A DNA stretch of 64,000 nucleotides from Diphasiastrum complanatum (taxonomy: Eukaryota; Streptophyta; Lycopodiopsida; Lycopodiales; Lycopodiaceae): positions 4,389,991-4,453,990 of the forward strand of contig CM055108.1 in assembly GCA_029204225.1 (NCBI GenBank). The letters are read 5' to 3'. A program made the position numbers and the translations under genes. Below are positions 20,831 through 31,690 of this stretch, one piece after another. Within the stretch, counting starts at the first letter, position 1; every line of letters starts with the position of its first letter. Below the pieces are notes generated by a model that saw only the letters and a program-made list of their open reading frames with translations, was not told the DNA's origin and searched no databases.

Positions 20831-21446
20831 TGCGAGGAGAGGAAGTTCGCAGAACTTTGGAGACGAGGGACTTGGGAGGGCTATATTTCTGCGTTAGTGC
20901 AAATGCTGCGGGTCCCACATTCCAAAACTACTATTATTCCTAGAATCCGAGTTATTAGTTGCAGGTTTGTTGGTATCTCAGCTGCTTCGGCATGGCTTCG
21001 GCAATGTTTCTGCGCAGCTGCAATTTTGTGGTGAGCCTGCAGCTTCCAGGCTCCAGCCGTTACTGTTTTTTTCAAGGAATATATGCTTTCTTGTTTCTTT
21101 GTGATGTAGTCTAGGAAGAGGGAATCCAGATGGGAAGTGATAGAGCATATATGGCCCTTTTCTTTTACTTTGGTGGTGGACGGACGAGATGCCGTAGCCA
21201 TCTTGTTTTGATCTGAATCTCTTTGGATGTCATCTGCTAAGCAGGAAGTACCGCAGCAACATCTTCTGAAGATGCGATCAATAGTCTATGAGCTTTATTT
21301 GCTAGTGTTACGTAGATGTTAATAAGAAAAGCTTCTTTTATAGAAATAGTATTTGATCACTTTGAAGCAGTCCTTGCTCATACGAGCTGTTTTAGTAGCT
21401 GAATTTTCTTGCTGGAAGGAACCGACCCCATTCATAGCTTCTCAAG
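20831..21446 (+). other. Upstream region and probable 5' leader of the calmodulin-like gene
   Basis: No separate gene is seen. A short TTTTATAGAAAT stretch (about 21336) could serve as a TATA element, but no start site can be proven. The bases before the ATG at 21447 (TCTCAAG) give a purine-poor but acceptable plant initiation context. Confidence 0.4.
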
Positions 21447-22166
21447 ATGAAGCTGCAGAAATATTTCTGGAAGAGAAAATCATCCAGCTTGTCATCCACA
21501 TCCGATTGTTCTTCTGTGGCTTCGTCCCCTTGCAGTTCTAGCTCAACCAACGTCAAACTACTCTCATGCAAATCTCTGCCGGAAACAACAGTACTTCCTC
21601 CGCAGTCTCGGTTAACAACCAGCAAGTCACTTCCACCTTTGCTTTCCAAGCGAACGGAGGTGTATGATGATTCTGTCCCATCTTCTGCGGATGAAAGTGG
21701 TTTACTGAGTGATAAGTCCAGTGAGTATGCTTCCGAGGTTCAAGAGCTGGTAGAGGTTTTCAGAGTCTTTGATTCAAATGGAGATGGAAAGATCTCTGTC
21801 TCTGAGCTGGGATCAGTCCTCACATCTCTAGGTGACAATCCTACCGAAGAGGAGCTGAGATTGTTGGTGAAGGAGGTGGACTCTGATGGTGATGGATCCA
21901 TTGATCTGACTGAATTTTTGGGACTCCATTCAGTTCCCTCCGCAAATGAGGCACGACTTGAGGAACTGAAAGCAGCATTTGCTGTTTTTGACATCAACAA
22001 GGACGGGTTGATCACAGCACAGGAGCTTTACAACGTGCTTGTCAGAATGGGTGAGAAAGAGTTGACTATGAATGCATGCTGCCAAATGATCAAAGCAGTG
22101 GATAGTGATGGAGATGGGTTTGTCAGTTTTGTGGAGTTTGAAAGGATGATGAAGAACAATTTCTAG
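21447..22166 (+). CDS. Calmodulin-like protein with four EF-hands
   Basis: 239 aa, intronless, ATG to TAG. Residues 1-95 are a Ser/Thr-rich, basic extension (starts MKLQKYFWKRK), probably disordered. The rest is two EF-hand pairs. The 12-residue calcium loops are at 109-120 (DSNGDGKISVSE), 145-156 (DSDGDGSIDLTE), 182-193 (DINKDGLITAQE) and 219-230 (DSDGDGFVSFVE). Each has Asp at positions 1 and 5, Gly at 6 and Glu at 12, so all four should bind calcium. Plant CMLs sense cytosolic calcium signals and bind target proteins. The long N-terminal tail is typical of a CML rather than a true calmodulin (149 aa). The first six residues have no N-myristoylation glycine at position 2, and Cys21, Cys29 and Cys41 are present in the tail. 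No introns or frame breaks are seen. It is the only apparently intact protein gene in the window. Confidence 0.93.
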   Translation: MKLQKYFWKRKSSSLSSTSDCSSVASSPCSSSSTNVKLLSCKSLPETTVLPPQSRLTTSKSLPPLLSKRTEVYDDSVPSSADESGLLSDKSSEYASEVQELVEVFRVFDSNGDGKISVSELGSVLTSLGDNPTEEELRLLVKEVDSDGDGSIDLTEFLGLHSVPSANEARLEELKAAFAVFDINKDGLITAQELYNVLVRMGEKELTMNACCQMIKAVDSDGDGFVSFVEFERMMKNNF

Positions 22167-22560
22167 TCTTAACATTAAAAAAAAAGCAGAGGGTGAGAGA
22201 GAAAGAAAGCTTTTGTACATAGTCTTAGTTCTTAGTGTTCTTCAGAGCTCCAAGTCTCTCTCTCTCTCTCTCTTCTCCCACTGCTTCCCCCCCCCGCCCC
22301 CCCCAGTGGAGGATAATTTAGATTGGTGACGTGCAGGTGGGATGGGAGTCCTTGATTTGACATCCAATGCCGTCAGGAAGACTTAGATTCATGGATCATA
22401 GGATTAGCTTGAGTTTCCACAGAACTGTGCTGGTTGAGATAAGTTCTCGACTGGTCAAAAGCCCCCATGGTGGTTGGCAAAATAATGTATGCAACTTTGA
22501 GAAAGAAAAGACACAATGGAGTGTTTTTCATGAGTGTTTTAGTTGTAAATGTTTGGTTGC
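22167..22560 (+). other. 3' flank of the calmodulin-like gene with CT microsatellite and C-run
   Basis: An A-run lies near 22175, a CT run at about 22255-22273 and a C-rich run at about 22287-22305. The 3' UTR probably ends here, but no clear poly(A) signal can be singled out. Confidence 0.45.
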
Positions 22561-23739
22561 AAATTATTGATCCTGATTTAGAGCTAACAATTTTGTATAT
22601 GGAACCGTATTTTATTTTTTCACAAAGCTAACAGTAGAAGTTATGAAATATGAATATACATTTAAGGTAAAGATTGCTCCAATACCATGACCGGGCTGGT
22701 ATTTAAAATAGTGATACCCACCCAACACTGGTGAGGACTCCCATTCCCTTGCTCGAGGTTTAGAGTTTCAAGTACTATTTGCCACTACACTAATGTAGAC
22801 ATGTAACCATAAAAAAATAGTGGTCTAGCTCACACTTATACTATGTGCTTTAAAAGTATCTCAACCACATCCAAGTAGTCAGCAAGTAATTGAATAATAT
22901 ATTTTTTATGGTAATCATTGTATTGTTGGTTAAAAGTGGTAATCAATGATGCATATCTTGTAAGACTAATTAGGGATGACTATAATGTTGTATATGAACA
23001 TGCATTGAAGGTAATGATTGCATGCATTTGTTTTGCTACAAGGGACCTTTCGAGACTTGACTCTTCTTTAACAAAATGTAGTCAAACAACAAATATTTGA
23101 TTCAAAAATGTTGCTAGTTGTTCAATACATCCTCCGTTAGGCAATGAGTTGGTGAGGACTTTGTTTTACTTGCTTGAGGTTTAGAATCTAAAGGCAATTT
23201 GCCAGTGCACAAATGAGGACATACAAGAGTAAAATAATGGTTGAGTTCTCACCTATAAGTTATACCCCTTGCTTTAGAGTATCTCAAAATAATATTCTTT
23301 GTGGTAATTATGTATGAACTTCACATTGTGTTACTTAAAAATGATGCATATTTTGTAAGACTGAGCATGACCATGATTTTCTATGCAACATTTGAGCACC
23401 GGATTGGTTGTCCCCGCCTTTATGTACTAGTTCCAATTTTTTGTCACACGTACTTGTGCGCCTATCTTATTTAGTTGCATGAGTGCCACATGCACACAAC
23501 TTCAAGCTAAATGAATGTAGATGCTACCTTGCAGCACTATGTCCATGTGATGGTGTGCAAGGTTTGTGATTGATGGGAAGGACACTCACGAAAAATAATA
23601 GGATCCTTTTCTAAACCAAAGATCAAAGTAATTGAAAAGTGCAAATTAAATCTTCATAGATACATTTTTGGGTAGTTTGATCCCCAGGTTGAATGTAGGT
23701 GTGCGATCCAGTCCTTTATGCTTAGTATCTTCCAAGAAG
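22561..23739. repeat. AT-rich DNA with a diverged direct duplication
   Basis: Two related blocks lie at about 22715-22870 and 23135-23290. Each has GGTGAGGACT, then CTTGCT(C/T)GAGGTTTAGA, ATTTGCCA(C/G)T, and a GTATCTCAA motif, in the same order and orientation. They look like an old tandem duplication with a ~420-bp period. No gene is recognised. Confidence 0.6.
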
Positions 23740-24190
23740 ACTAAGATAGATGGTATTCTCTTCATTCCTAGCATCACTAAGAATTTGCTTATAGTTGGCC
23801 AACTTTAAGATTATGGTTTCATTGTGGAGTTCTCTACTAATGTATGCAACATAGTATGAAGAAGGTTTGGGAGGTTATTTAAGCTTGATGCTTTTGTTGA
23901 TCCTAACCAATTTGTGATGGTAGCCAAAGAGGACAAAGTGACCACAAATGATTTGTGGCACAAGAGGCTTGGTCACATCAACACCAAGTCTATGGAAGTC
24001 ATGTCCAAGGAGGAGCTTGCTCTAGGCCTTCCAAGATCCATGTCAAAGGAGGAAAAGGTTTGTGAAGCATGTGCTTTGGCTAAAGCACATAGGTTGCCTT
24101 TCCCTATCTCTACTCACCCTCTTAAGTTGATCCATTTGGATGTTCATTTGCAAGCACAAGGAGCAATGGTAGAGCCACAATGTTTGTAAG
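23740..24190 (+). pseudogene. Ty1/copia GAG-pre-integrase / integrase zinc-finger remnant
   Basis: The plus-strand frame reads DLWHKRLGHINTKSMEVM and, about 45 residues later, VCEACALAKAHRLPF. This gives the His-His-Cys-Cys zinc-binding module at the start of copia integrase. Upstream, after a stop, ITKNLLIVGQL fits the preceding protease-linker region (the usual N-L-L-S-V motif). The integrase core is not present: the frame ends at 24189 and a Helitron-like element starts 300 bp on. Confidence 0.82.
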
Positions 24191-24451
24191 CCTTAATAAT
24201 GAATCCTCTAAGAATTGTATTGAAAAATATATAGTTGAGATCAAGGAGGAGCTTGATCAAGAGGAGGAGCAAAATCCAAGAGCTTCAACTATTCCAAGGA
24301 TAGCCACAAGAGCAAAGATGGAGTTATCAATGCTCATTTTTGTGGACAAGGAAAGGCAAGTTGGAGACGAGGATACATTTTGTACTTGATTTGCTAAGTC
24401 TTGTAATGAAGTCACTTTGAATTCTAAAGTATGGAATGCAAGTTTATACAT

Positions 24452-24456
<5 letters not shown>
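24191..24456 (+). other. Probable decayed copia sequence
   Basis: A 69-codon frame at 24180-24389 (Glu-rich, EELDQEEEQNPRA) may be part of the region between integrase and RT of the same copia element. The resemblance is too weak to assert. Confidence 0.3.

Positions 24457-24498
<42 letters not shown>
24457..24498. repeat. TA microsatellite
   Basis: About 20 TA dinucleotides directly abutting the 3' end of the Helitron-like element at 24499. The second copy of this element (52547-53632) also ends against a TA run (53634-53674). Confidence 0.95.
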
Positions 24499-24499
<1 letters not shown>

Positions 24500-24641
24500 T
24501 AGTTGCTTGTGCCCATCGTTGACTGGCAATGGCGGACATGCGCGTACGCGTGTGCGTGCGCGTACGCGTGCCCTAATGGCTTCGTGTATGTGCATGTGTT
24601 GTGTGTGTGTATGTGTGTGTGCAACATGTGTGTGTTTATGG

Positions 24642-24707
<66 letters not shown>

Positions 24708-24794
24708 CGTGTGTTTACGGAGTGTGTGTGTGTGCATGCATGCGTGCATGTGGGTTTAGGGTTTGGGGGGGGGTGTGTGTGAGAGAGAGCTCAA

Positions 24795-24829
<35 letters not shown>

Positions 24830-25463
24830 GGTATGTGTATGTGGGTTTGCATGTGTGTCGTTGATGGGCAATGGATGACTGACGATATAGTGGGTATGCT
24901 TGTTGTTGACGAGGGTGATGGGCGGTTCTAATGCGGTCTCAAATTATTGGAAGTGCCCTAAAATGGCCATCAAATGGCTACAGACGGACGTAATGCGGTC
25001 AAAATGCGGTCTCAAATGGCCGACGGGTGGGTCCGAAGGTCAGATCCGATGGGTGGGTCCGAAGGAATTTTGTCCGATGACAGGCAAACCCAAAGGGTAG
25101 ATCCGATGGTTTACGTCCGATGGGCAAACCCGAAGGGAAGATCCAAAGGCTTGGGTCCAACTTTTTTACGTCTGACATGGATTGAGTCCAAAGGTGCTAC
25201 GTCTGACTGGGAGGGGATCCAAAGGTTAGATCCGAAGGTTATTTTGTTGTTCTGAAAGCTCTCAGATCCGAGTGCAGGTGCTGGTCTTCAGATCCGAGAC
25301 TGATTTTTATGCTTCATCGTGTATGACATTCAAGTGGCTGGTTGGAGCACATTTTGACATTTGAATGGTTTTGGAATGACTCCGCAGTTGACCGATTGTG
25401 AATGAGGGCAATGAGGGCGCCACAACAAAGATGCTTAGCCGACTGATGTGAAAATTGACTTGA
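24499..25463 (-). mobile_element. Helitron-like element A (minus strand)
   Basis: Read on the minus strand, the 3' end is GTCAACGATGGGC (imperfect hairpin 24527-24511), 12 nt, then CTAG (24502-24499) followed by T. This is the Helitron terminus form (hairpin, 10-12 nt, CTRR, host T). The body contains a long GT-rich tract (about 24590-24850) and short degenerate GATCCGAAGG-type modules (about 25010-25250). The other end is set at 25463, where similarity to copy B begins with TCAAGTCAAT; a TC start fits Helitrons but flanking bases are not the expected A in either copy. No Rep/helicase gene is present, so the element is non-autonomous. Confidence 0.62.
24600..24850. repeat. GT-rich microsatellite inside element A
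   Basis: Interrupted (GT)n runs with ATGC, GGG and GAGA interruptions. Open frames made of Cys-Val repeats are produced by it and are not genes. Confidence 0.95.
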
Positions 25464-27690
25464 GATTTGTTGACATGGATTTGATTTTTAGTTGAGAATA
25501 GAAATTCCATGGTCCGAATTTCTTATTGTGTCTCACATTTTTTTTTGATGATGAGAAATAGTCTATAAATACCATTTCAATGCCAACATAACATTTCTAG
25601 TAATTTGTTTCCCTTCTACCGTTGTTTAGGTCGTACATATTGTTCTTTTGTGCAGTTCCTTATAACCTTAATATTGTTATTGAAGACTGCGCACATATTC
25701 AATACATACAGTTAATCTGTTGTTTTTTTTTGTTAATATTACTTTAACACAATGTCTCTAGGTTCATGTAGATATGATCCGGAGGTCGTGCTCTCTTCAT
25801 TTCTCGACGATTTTGGTATTATCGAAGCTAGGGAATACTTCATATCATTGTTTCATCCTTTTCTTCATGTTTTCTCTACAGCTCATCACAATAGACACAT
25901 GTTCTTTGAGGCTTACAAGATATTCAAAAGTTTTGCTACATTGCCTTTGCAAACGTTTGAGAACATGCCTTTTTGCATTACACTGATATTGTCAAGCATG
26001 TTGATATTCATCTAAAAAATAGATTGGATCGATTATATAGGAAACTTTATGAGAAATTTAAAGTTTTTTGGTCAATACCAGATTTGTCGCAAGAAGTGCA
26101 AATTAGTTGAATATCAATCTGCATTAATATTATATTTGATTATTTTGATCCCAAATGAAGTGGATTCCTCAAGCTCAAAGTAGACTTCACCTCCCTCCTC
26201 TTGACGAGATCAGAAGATCAAGGATATAGTCAAGTTTCTTGAAGAAACAGACATAAAATATGACAATATTAAAGAATTTGACCCAAGTGATAATCAATCT
26301 GCATTTGCAGGAGAGACCCAAGTGATAATCGGTCTGCATTTGTATGAATCAAATGAAATTCCTTCTCGGTCCTTTTTTTATTTACCTAAATATTACATAG
26401 ATAATGATAGTTATGTCATTGTACTTGACTTGTGCAATTTTTCTGATTATCGTGAAGATGAAGTGTTATTATGTATTTTAGCCAAAACAATAGGTGAGCT
26501 TTCTGACATTCTTGACTTTGAGTATGATGAAATTGTTCCTGGAGTGGATGATGAGATCGTCGATGATACACTTTGTTCAGAAGAGTGTTTGCAACAGTCT
26601 TTGTCGAAGACTTGTAAGCATCAAAAAAATATTCCCTTTAGAGGATGAGTTCATTGCTTTCCAGACCCAACTTGGTTTTGGGCCTTGAAAAATATACCAA
26701 CCAAATGAGATAAGCTCGCAAAAGGGTCACATAATAGACCATCCTGAATTGATTGAAGCAGATACCATTGAATGTGTGAGTTCTTTTACTTTTTGTGCAT
26801 GCAAGTTAATTTTGCTTACTATTTATATTCATCATAAAATTTTTGATATTTTCAAGAGGTCGTTCTTATTGATGAATTTGCCATTTGACGAGGTGTCTTT
26901 CGAACCTACTCATGCAAATTTAACAAGGACAGCGGCCTTGGAAATTATCTCAAATTTTTCAAAAAGCATTGCCCATTCGAAGTTCAGTGCTCAAGGCGAA
27001 ACAATTATCATGGCAATAAGTTCACTAAACCACATAAAATAATCTTGTTAAACACTCAATTGTACTCAAGATTTTAGGTTATGGACCCGAGAATACTATT
27101 CTCCGATCTGCTCATTTTGCTTTGTATGCAACTTACATAGAATTATGTCAAGTTAAGAAAAATGCATATCTTTTGGATCGCAAGAAGAGAATTTCTCCAC
27201 GACAACAAAATGCAACTGGTATTAGAAAAATAAAATAAAGATGGCAAGGAAATATAGATATATTCAATCAGTTGGAAATGTATTTTTTTTCCAAAACAAA
27301 TTACAAATATATAGTACATTGTTGTGTTTGTCAATCTACTTCCCATGATGTATAAATTTACATGCCTTTCTGAACTTGATGTAATTTGTAGATTTCAAGG
27401 ACTTAAATAGAAGCATGGAAATTGTTAAAGCCGCATAAACATTGGGATGATAGATGAGCAACAACAATGTACTTTTTCAAAAAATCAGGAATACAAAGAA
27501 GTCTCGAATGACTTCAAGATTTGTATTTAGTATTTTGAAAAATGTACATTGTTTTTAAAATCAATATAATATATTCGTGGCATTCAGTAATAGCCCACTT
27601 TCTATTTGCCTATCTATTGTTCTATGCATCATCATGTGATGATATATTGCTATGTGTCTGTCGAAACTTATGTGACAATATTTACATTTC
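25464..27690. other. AT-rich DNA with several unassigned open frames
   Basis: Plus-strand frames at 25752-26015 (87 aa), 26322-26648 (108 aa, acidic) and 26749-27042 (97 aa) are separated by stops. A further broken frame at 26850-27340 has a GNNYHGNKFTKPHKI-like stretch in mixed frames. They could be exons or debris of one gene, perhaps the partner of the transposon-like gene at 27690-29210. I recognise no family. Confidence 0.35.
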
Positions 27691-29210
27691 AATCAAAGGT
27701 GTCTGCTTGAGGCATATCCTCGAGCACTCGTATTTGTGCTCGTCGATAGAACCATTGAAATAGCTGAAGAATATATCTGTGTCTACCATTGAGGCTACCA
27801 TGCTGTGTGTTTTTATGAAATGCTACTCTTGCTTGCCAATGAGATTTTTTCGTCCCTTGTGAAGACCAAATACTCAAACTTCCATGATTTTCTGCTAAGG
27901 ATATGGAATGGTGTCGTAATATGTGCTGCAAAATATCAACAATTTCTATCAATAGGTAAACTTCAAAAAACAAAAAAAAATGGTAACTTGATATCCGTTT
28001 TTAAATGCTTACCATGTAATGTGTGATATGATCCTCTCTCCAAGCCACTTCAACTGCATCTACAAACTCAACACAACGTTTCTGGAGCAGTAGCAAGTCA
28101 TTGTTTGAAAATATTTCCTTTCGTAATATTTTAACCATCTCATCTAATTTTTTCCATACTTCAACTTTCATTACCCTTGTTACTCCATCTTGAACAAAAT
28201 CTTGAGTAGCAGCTACGATGTCTCTCCAAACTGAGTAACGCATCTTAGATGGCTTTCCTGAATGGTTAGATAAAAATCTTTGTGTCTTTACACCACCAAT
28301 GCTTGGCTTGCAAGGTACATTTCCTTTTTTTTTTCAAAAGATTAAAGTCCTTTTGTATGTTAACATGTCCTCTATGGAGATCTGCTTTAGACAGAACATC
28401 ATCTAATCTAGAAATAGCCTCCTTGGAAGATGATTCCGGCTTAAATGTGTTCCAAGCATATAATATGTGACAATACACAAGCTTTTCGATTATTCTACCC
28501 TCATCATGGAGAGTGCAAATATGTACGTTTTATAAAGAAATTGGCAGAACATGTTTCCAATTTGGATCCTCTTTGTCTCTTGTTATTTTTGTATTCTTGG
28601 TCATGTCATTTGATGATTTAATACAATATAAATATGGATTTTTGGAGGTTGGTCCATGGGAAACGTTGAACATACATTTTAAAGATTTCAAATCACCAGC
28701 CAAATGCCACTCTACCTTGAAGTCTCCTATTCCAGGTACATTGAAAAGTTCCCCATCCATATGTTCTTTGATGATTCTGGGATATGTTGGTTTGGTAAAC
28801 ACCCATGACAGAATGTCATGATCTTCCTTTAAAACCTAAAAAATGGATAGACAAAAAACTAGTCAATTGATAACAACATCAAAACCCAAGTAACATACAA
28901 TATCAAAACTCATTAGACTTTAAAATATCATGCCTCAAAGGCTGCCAACCACCAGATGTCATTCTCGGACTAAACACTGAAGTTAAAATCTCCTTGATCG
29001 TTAGTCTTTTGAAGTGATCCATTCATGAGTGCTATACTCACTCTCTCCATTTTTTGTCCTTTAATAAGTTCTGATTCATCCAACTTTAGGACCAAGGCTA
29101 TCTTACTGTCTACCTTTTTCGTGGAAATATCATAGAAATGTATAGTAAATTTTAATAACATATTCATACCGACAAACAAGTTACTTGACTGATTGTAAGA
29201 CATGGATTTT
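27690..29210 (-). pseudogene. Spliced transposon-like gene, unclassified (broken)
   Basis: Minus-strand blocks read in order: 29203-28970 (MSYNQSSNLFVG...), 28830-28530 (contains FKVEWHLAGDLKSLKCMF and NPYLYC), 28530-28266 after one in-frame stop, 28243-28012 (RDIVAATQDFVQDG, WREDHITHYM) and 27955-27690 (HHSISLAENHGSLSIWSSQG, KNTQHGSLNGRH). The gaps have splice signals: a GT-to-TTTTTTAG interval before 28830, and GTAAGC to TTTGCAG between about 28012 and 27955. The DLKSL-(x)n-CLYC-like and HGSLS-QG-(x)n-T-HG patterns resemble, from memory, proteins of large eukaryotic DNA transposons. At least one stop (near 28528) and a frame change near 28260 suggest a pseudogene. A degraded host gene is the alternative. 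Confidence 0.4.
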
Positions 29211-29289
29211 TTGTCCTTTGATTGATATACTCCCTCGATATGAAATGGAACACCTATAATCTTTTGAATTCATCTATTCATTAAATCAT

Positions 29290-30180
29290 CGTTCCGATAT
29301 GTGTAGATTACAAGGGTCTCAACAAGTTTACAGTTAAAAATAAATACCCGTTGCCCAGGATGGACGATCTCATAGATCGATTTAATGGAGCTAAATACTT
29401 CAAGAAAATTGATCTACGTACGGGATACTATCATATTAGGATACATCCAAAAGATGTATCTAAAACCAGTTTTAGGACCAGGTTTGGCCACTCCTTTGGT
29501 TTGACAAATCCTTTTGAATCAAGATTGACGAAGAAAAGGTGAAGACGGTAGTGGAATGGCCAATTGCCAAAACGTTGCATGAACTTAAGTCATTCTTAGG
29601 TTTCACTGTGTTTTTCCGTAGATTTACAGAGGAGTACTCAAACATTGTTGCACCTCTCAACAATATGTTGAAAGGAGTGAAAAGTCGCAAAGGTAGGCCA
29701 AGTCCTCCAATTAGATAGAATGAGAAATTAGATGAGAGTTTTCACAAACTCAAGCTTCTAATTGCCTCAGCTCCAGTTTTGAGGATAGCGGATCCAGATT
29801 TGTTGTTCGTCATTGACACTGACGCGAGTGATACGGCTATTGGAGCTGTTCTCTTACAGAAGGGTCAGCCCGTTGCCTTTGAGAGTAAGAAACTAACCAA
29901 TGCTCAGGTCAGGTACGCCACTCAGAAAAAAGAATTTTTTTGTTGTGATCCATGCTTTGAAATCATGGAGGCATTACCTGTATGGTAATAAATTTGTAGT
30001 TAATACGGATCATCAACCTTTAAAGTATTTTTGTAATCAGAATGATCTAAGTGGTCGTAAGGCCAGATGGGCAAAACTCATGCAAGAATTTGACTTTAAG
30101 TGCGATATATCAAAGGCTCATCTAATCAAGTGGCTGATGCACTTAGTCGAATTGGTGAAGTGAACGAACTTTCCTTCACT
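29290..30180 (+). pseudogene. Ty3/gypsy chromovirus pol remnant: RT and RNase H
   Basis: RT begins at [20 protein letters not shown] (about 29300) and runs through [15 protein letters not shown] to FRTRFGH (about 29488). There the palm segment with the catalytic YxDD motif is deleted. The frame resumes with VVEWPIAKTLHELKSFLGF (thumb/connection) and RNase H: FVIDTDASDTAIGAVLLQ (first catalytic Asp), then after a +/-1 frame break near 29925 HALKSWRHYLYGNKFVVNTDHQPLKYF (second Asp) and SGRKARW. A second break near 30130 leads to DALSR-like sequence. Without the RT active site it cannot be active. The integrase part follows at 30180-32573. Confidence 0.88.
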
Positions 30181-30435
30181 GAGATCAGTACAGACTTTTA
30201 TCTCTCCCTGAGAGGTCTTTATGAGAAAGACCCATATTTTGGACCATTTGGAATAGGGTTCTAGCAGTTTCATCAAGCGGGACTGATAATTACGATGATC
30301 AGTCTGAGGGGAAGGATATAAAGGGTACTGATGACTTCTCTATCCGTAATGGGCTATTGTTCAGAAAAGAGAAGGTCTGTGTGCTTGATGTGGATGTTGT
30401 TAAGAATAAAATTCTTTATGAATGTCATGACTCAG
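30181..30435 (+). pseudogene. Ty3/gypsy integrase N-terminal part
   Basis: After RNase H, the frame at about 30340-30435 reads SIRNGLLFRKEKVCV and ends at LYECHDS, the H2C2 zinc-finger side of chromovirus integrase (usual form R-E-C-H-D-S/A). It is cut off there; the rest of integrase reappears at about 31695. Confidence 0.7.
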
Positions 30436-31690
30436 TTAAAATAGCAATGATCGACTTATACAGTGCTTTCTTATCTCGACGGCACCATGGGCGCTCAGTT
30501 CTAGAATTATCGAGCCGCCTTTCTTTTACGAGCCCTTTGAGTGCTTTTAAGCAACTTCATCTTTGTACTTGCTTATTGGTTGAATATATAGTTTGTGGAG
30601 AGCAATTCTATCGTCTTGTCTTATTGCACTTGACGTTGTGCTATGGTAATTGATCCGGTCGGGTTTTTTAACTATTTTTTTAACTTGGTATCAGAGCCCT
30701 TGGTGGCTACAATCATCAGACAAGAATAGAGAGCTGTGAATTCACGATAGTTTGTTGGCTAGGAGGCACAAAACCGAGTCTGTGGAGATTCAGAGATAGG
30801 GAATTGTCGGCTGAATCAGAAAGCAAGCAAATATTGAAGTTGAAAATTATTCAGGAGGGTTGCTTGGTGTTTGTGATTGGTTTGAATCCAATCAAACACC
30901 ATTTGAAAAGCGGTTTGGTGCAGAAGATTGCTTGCTGGTGGGCGACCTCAGAGGGATAGGTAGCTGTTCAAAGGAATTCTCAAAAAGATCAGATAAAGTC
31001 CAAAGAATAATAGTTCTTCACTTGACTAGGATTTTGAGCTAAATAATGATGAATCTCTTTGGTTTCTGTATCTTTTTTGGTTCTGTAAACATGTGATGGT
31101 GGGTGCCCTGCTACTGTTGTGAACTTGTGGAGAGGCCGTGGGTGGCCGTGGACTATGAAGAGAAGTAGCTTGAAATTTGTCTGGCTGCCATAGCCATAGT
31201 TTTGTGTAAGGAAGCTTGGAAAGCTTGGAGATGGCGTGAGAAGGTCGCAGGCCTGAACACACGGTCAATCGCACTAATCATGTAGCCTGAGGAAGGGAAT
31301 AGCGATCCTAAGAAGGAAACTTGATGCGCCTAGATGATTGTGATCATAGGATTCAGAGCTATCGTGATCTACAATTGAAGTTGACTGGCCAAGAAGTGAT
31401 CTAGGCAGTCAGATCTTAGATAACCATTGGATCTGTTGGATTCCAACTTGAACTTCATAAGAAGGGGTCTGAAGTGCAAAGTGCATTGCAACTTCATTAA
31501 AAATTTTCAAACTGAAATAATTGTTGGGTCCCAAGTTTCTGAAGGGTGAAGTTTCTTCACACTAAAGAAATAGTTCAAAAAAAGTGCCCTTATTTTCACC
31601 TCCTTTAGCCTATTTTGGCCAAATGAAAGGCTATAGCCTCCAAATGAAGGGCACCCTGACTGTACCTACAAGTACGGTATGCCAAAACAG
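30436..31690 (+). mobile_element. Insertion inside the gypsy integrase, with a retrotransposon primer-binding site
   Basis: About 1.25 kb unrelated to integrase separates its two halves. It contains TGGTATCAGAGC (30686-30697), the initiator-Met-tRNA primer-binding site, so it includes the 5' end of another LTR element. The sequence left of the site (30436-30685) would be its LTR, but I see no TG...CA ends or target duplication. No gag or pol frame is recognised on the right. Confidence 0.5.
30686..30697 (+). promoter_or_regulatory. Primer-binding site (initiator Met-tRNA)
   Basis: TGGTATCAGAGC, identical to the sites in the LARD elements, located in unrelated sequence inside the broken gypsy integrase. 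Confidence 0.8.

Noticed and set aside
22250-22310. CT and C runs as a functional 3' processing signal of the CML gene
   Set aside because: Simple-sequence runs only; no poly(A) signal can be assigned with confidence.
24503-24931. 142-codon Cys-Val-rich frame
   Set aside because: Translation of a GT microsatellite.
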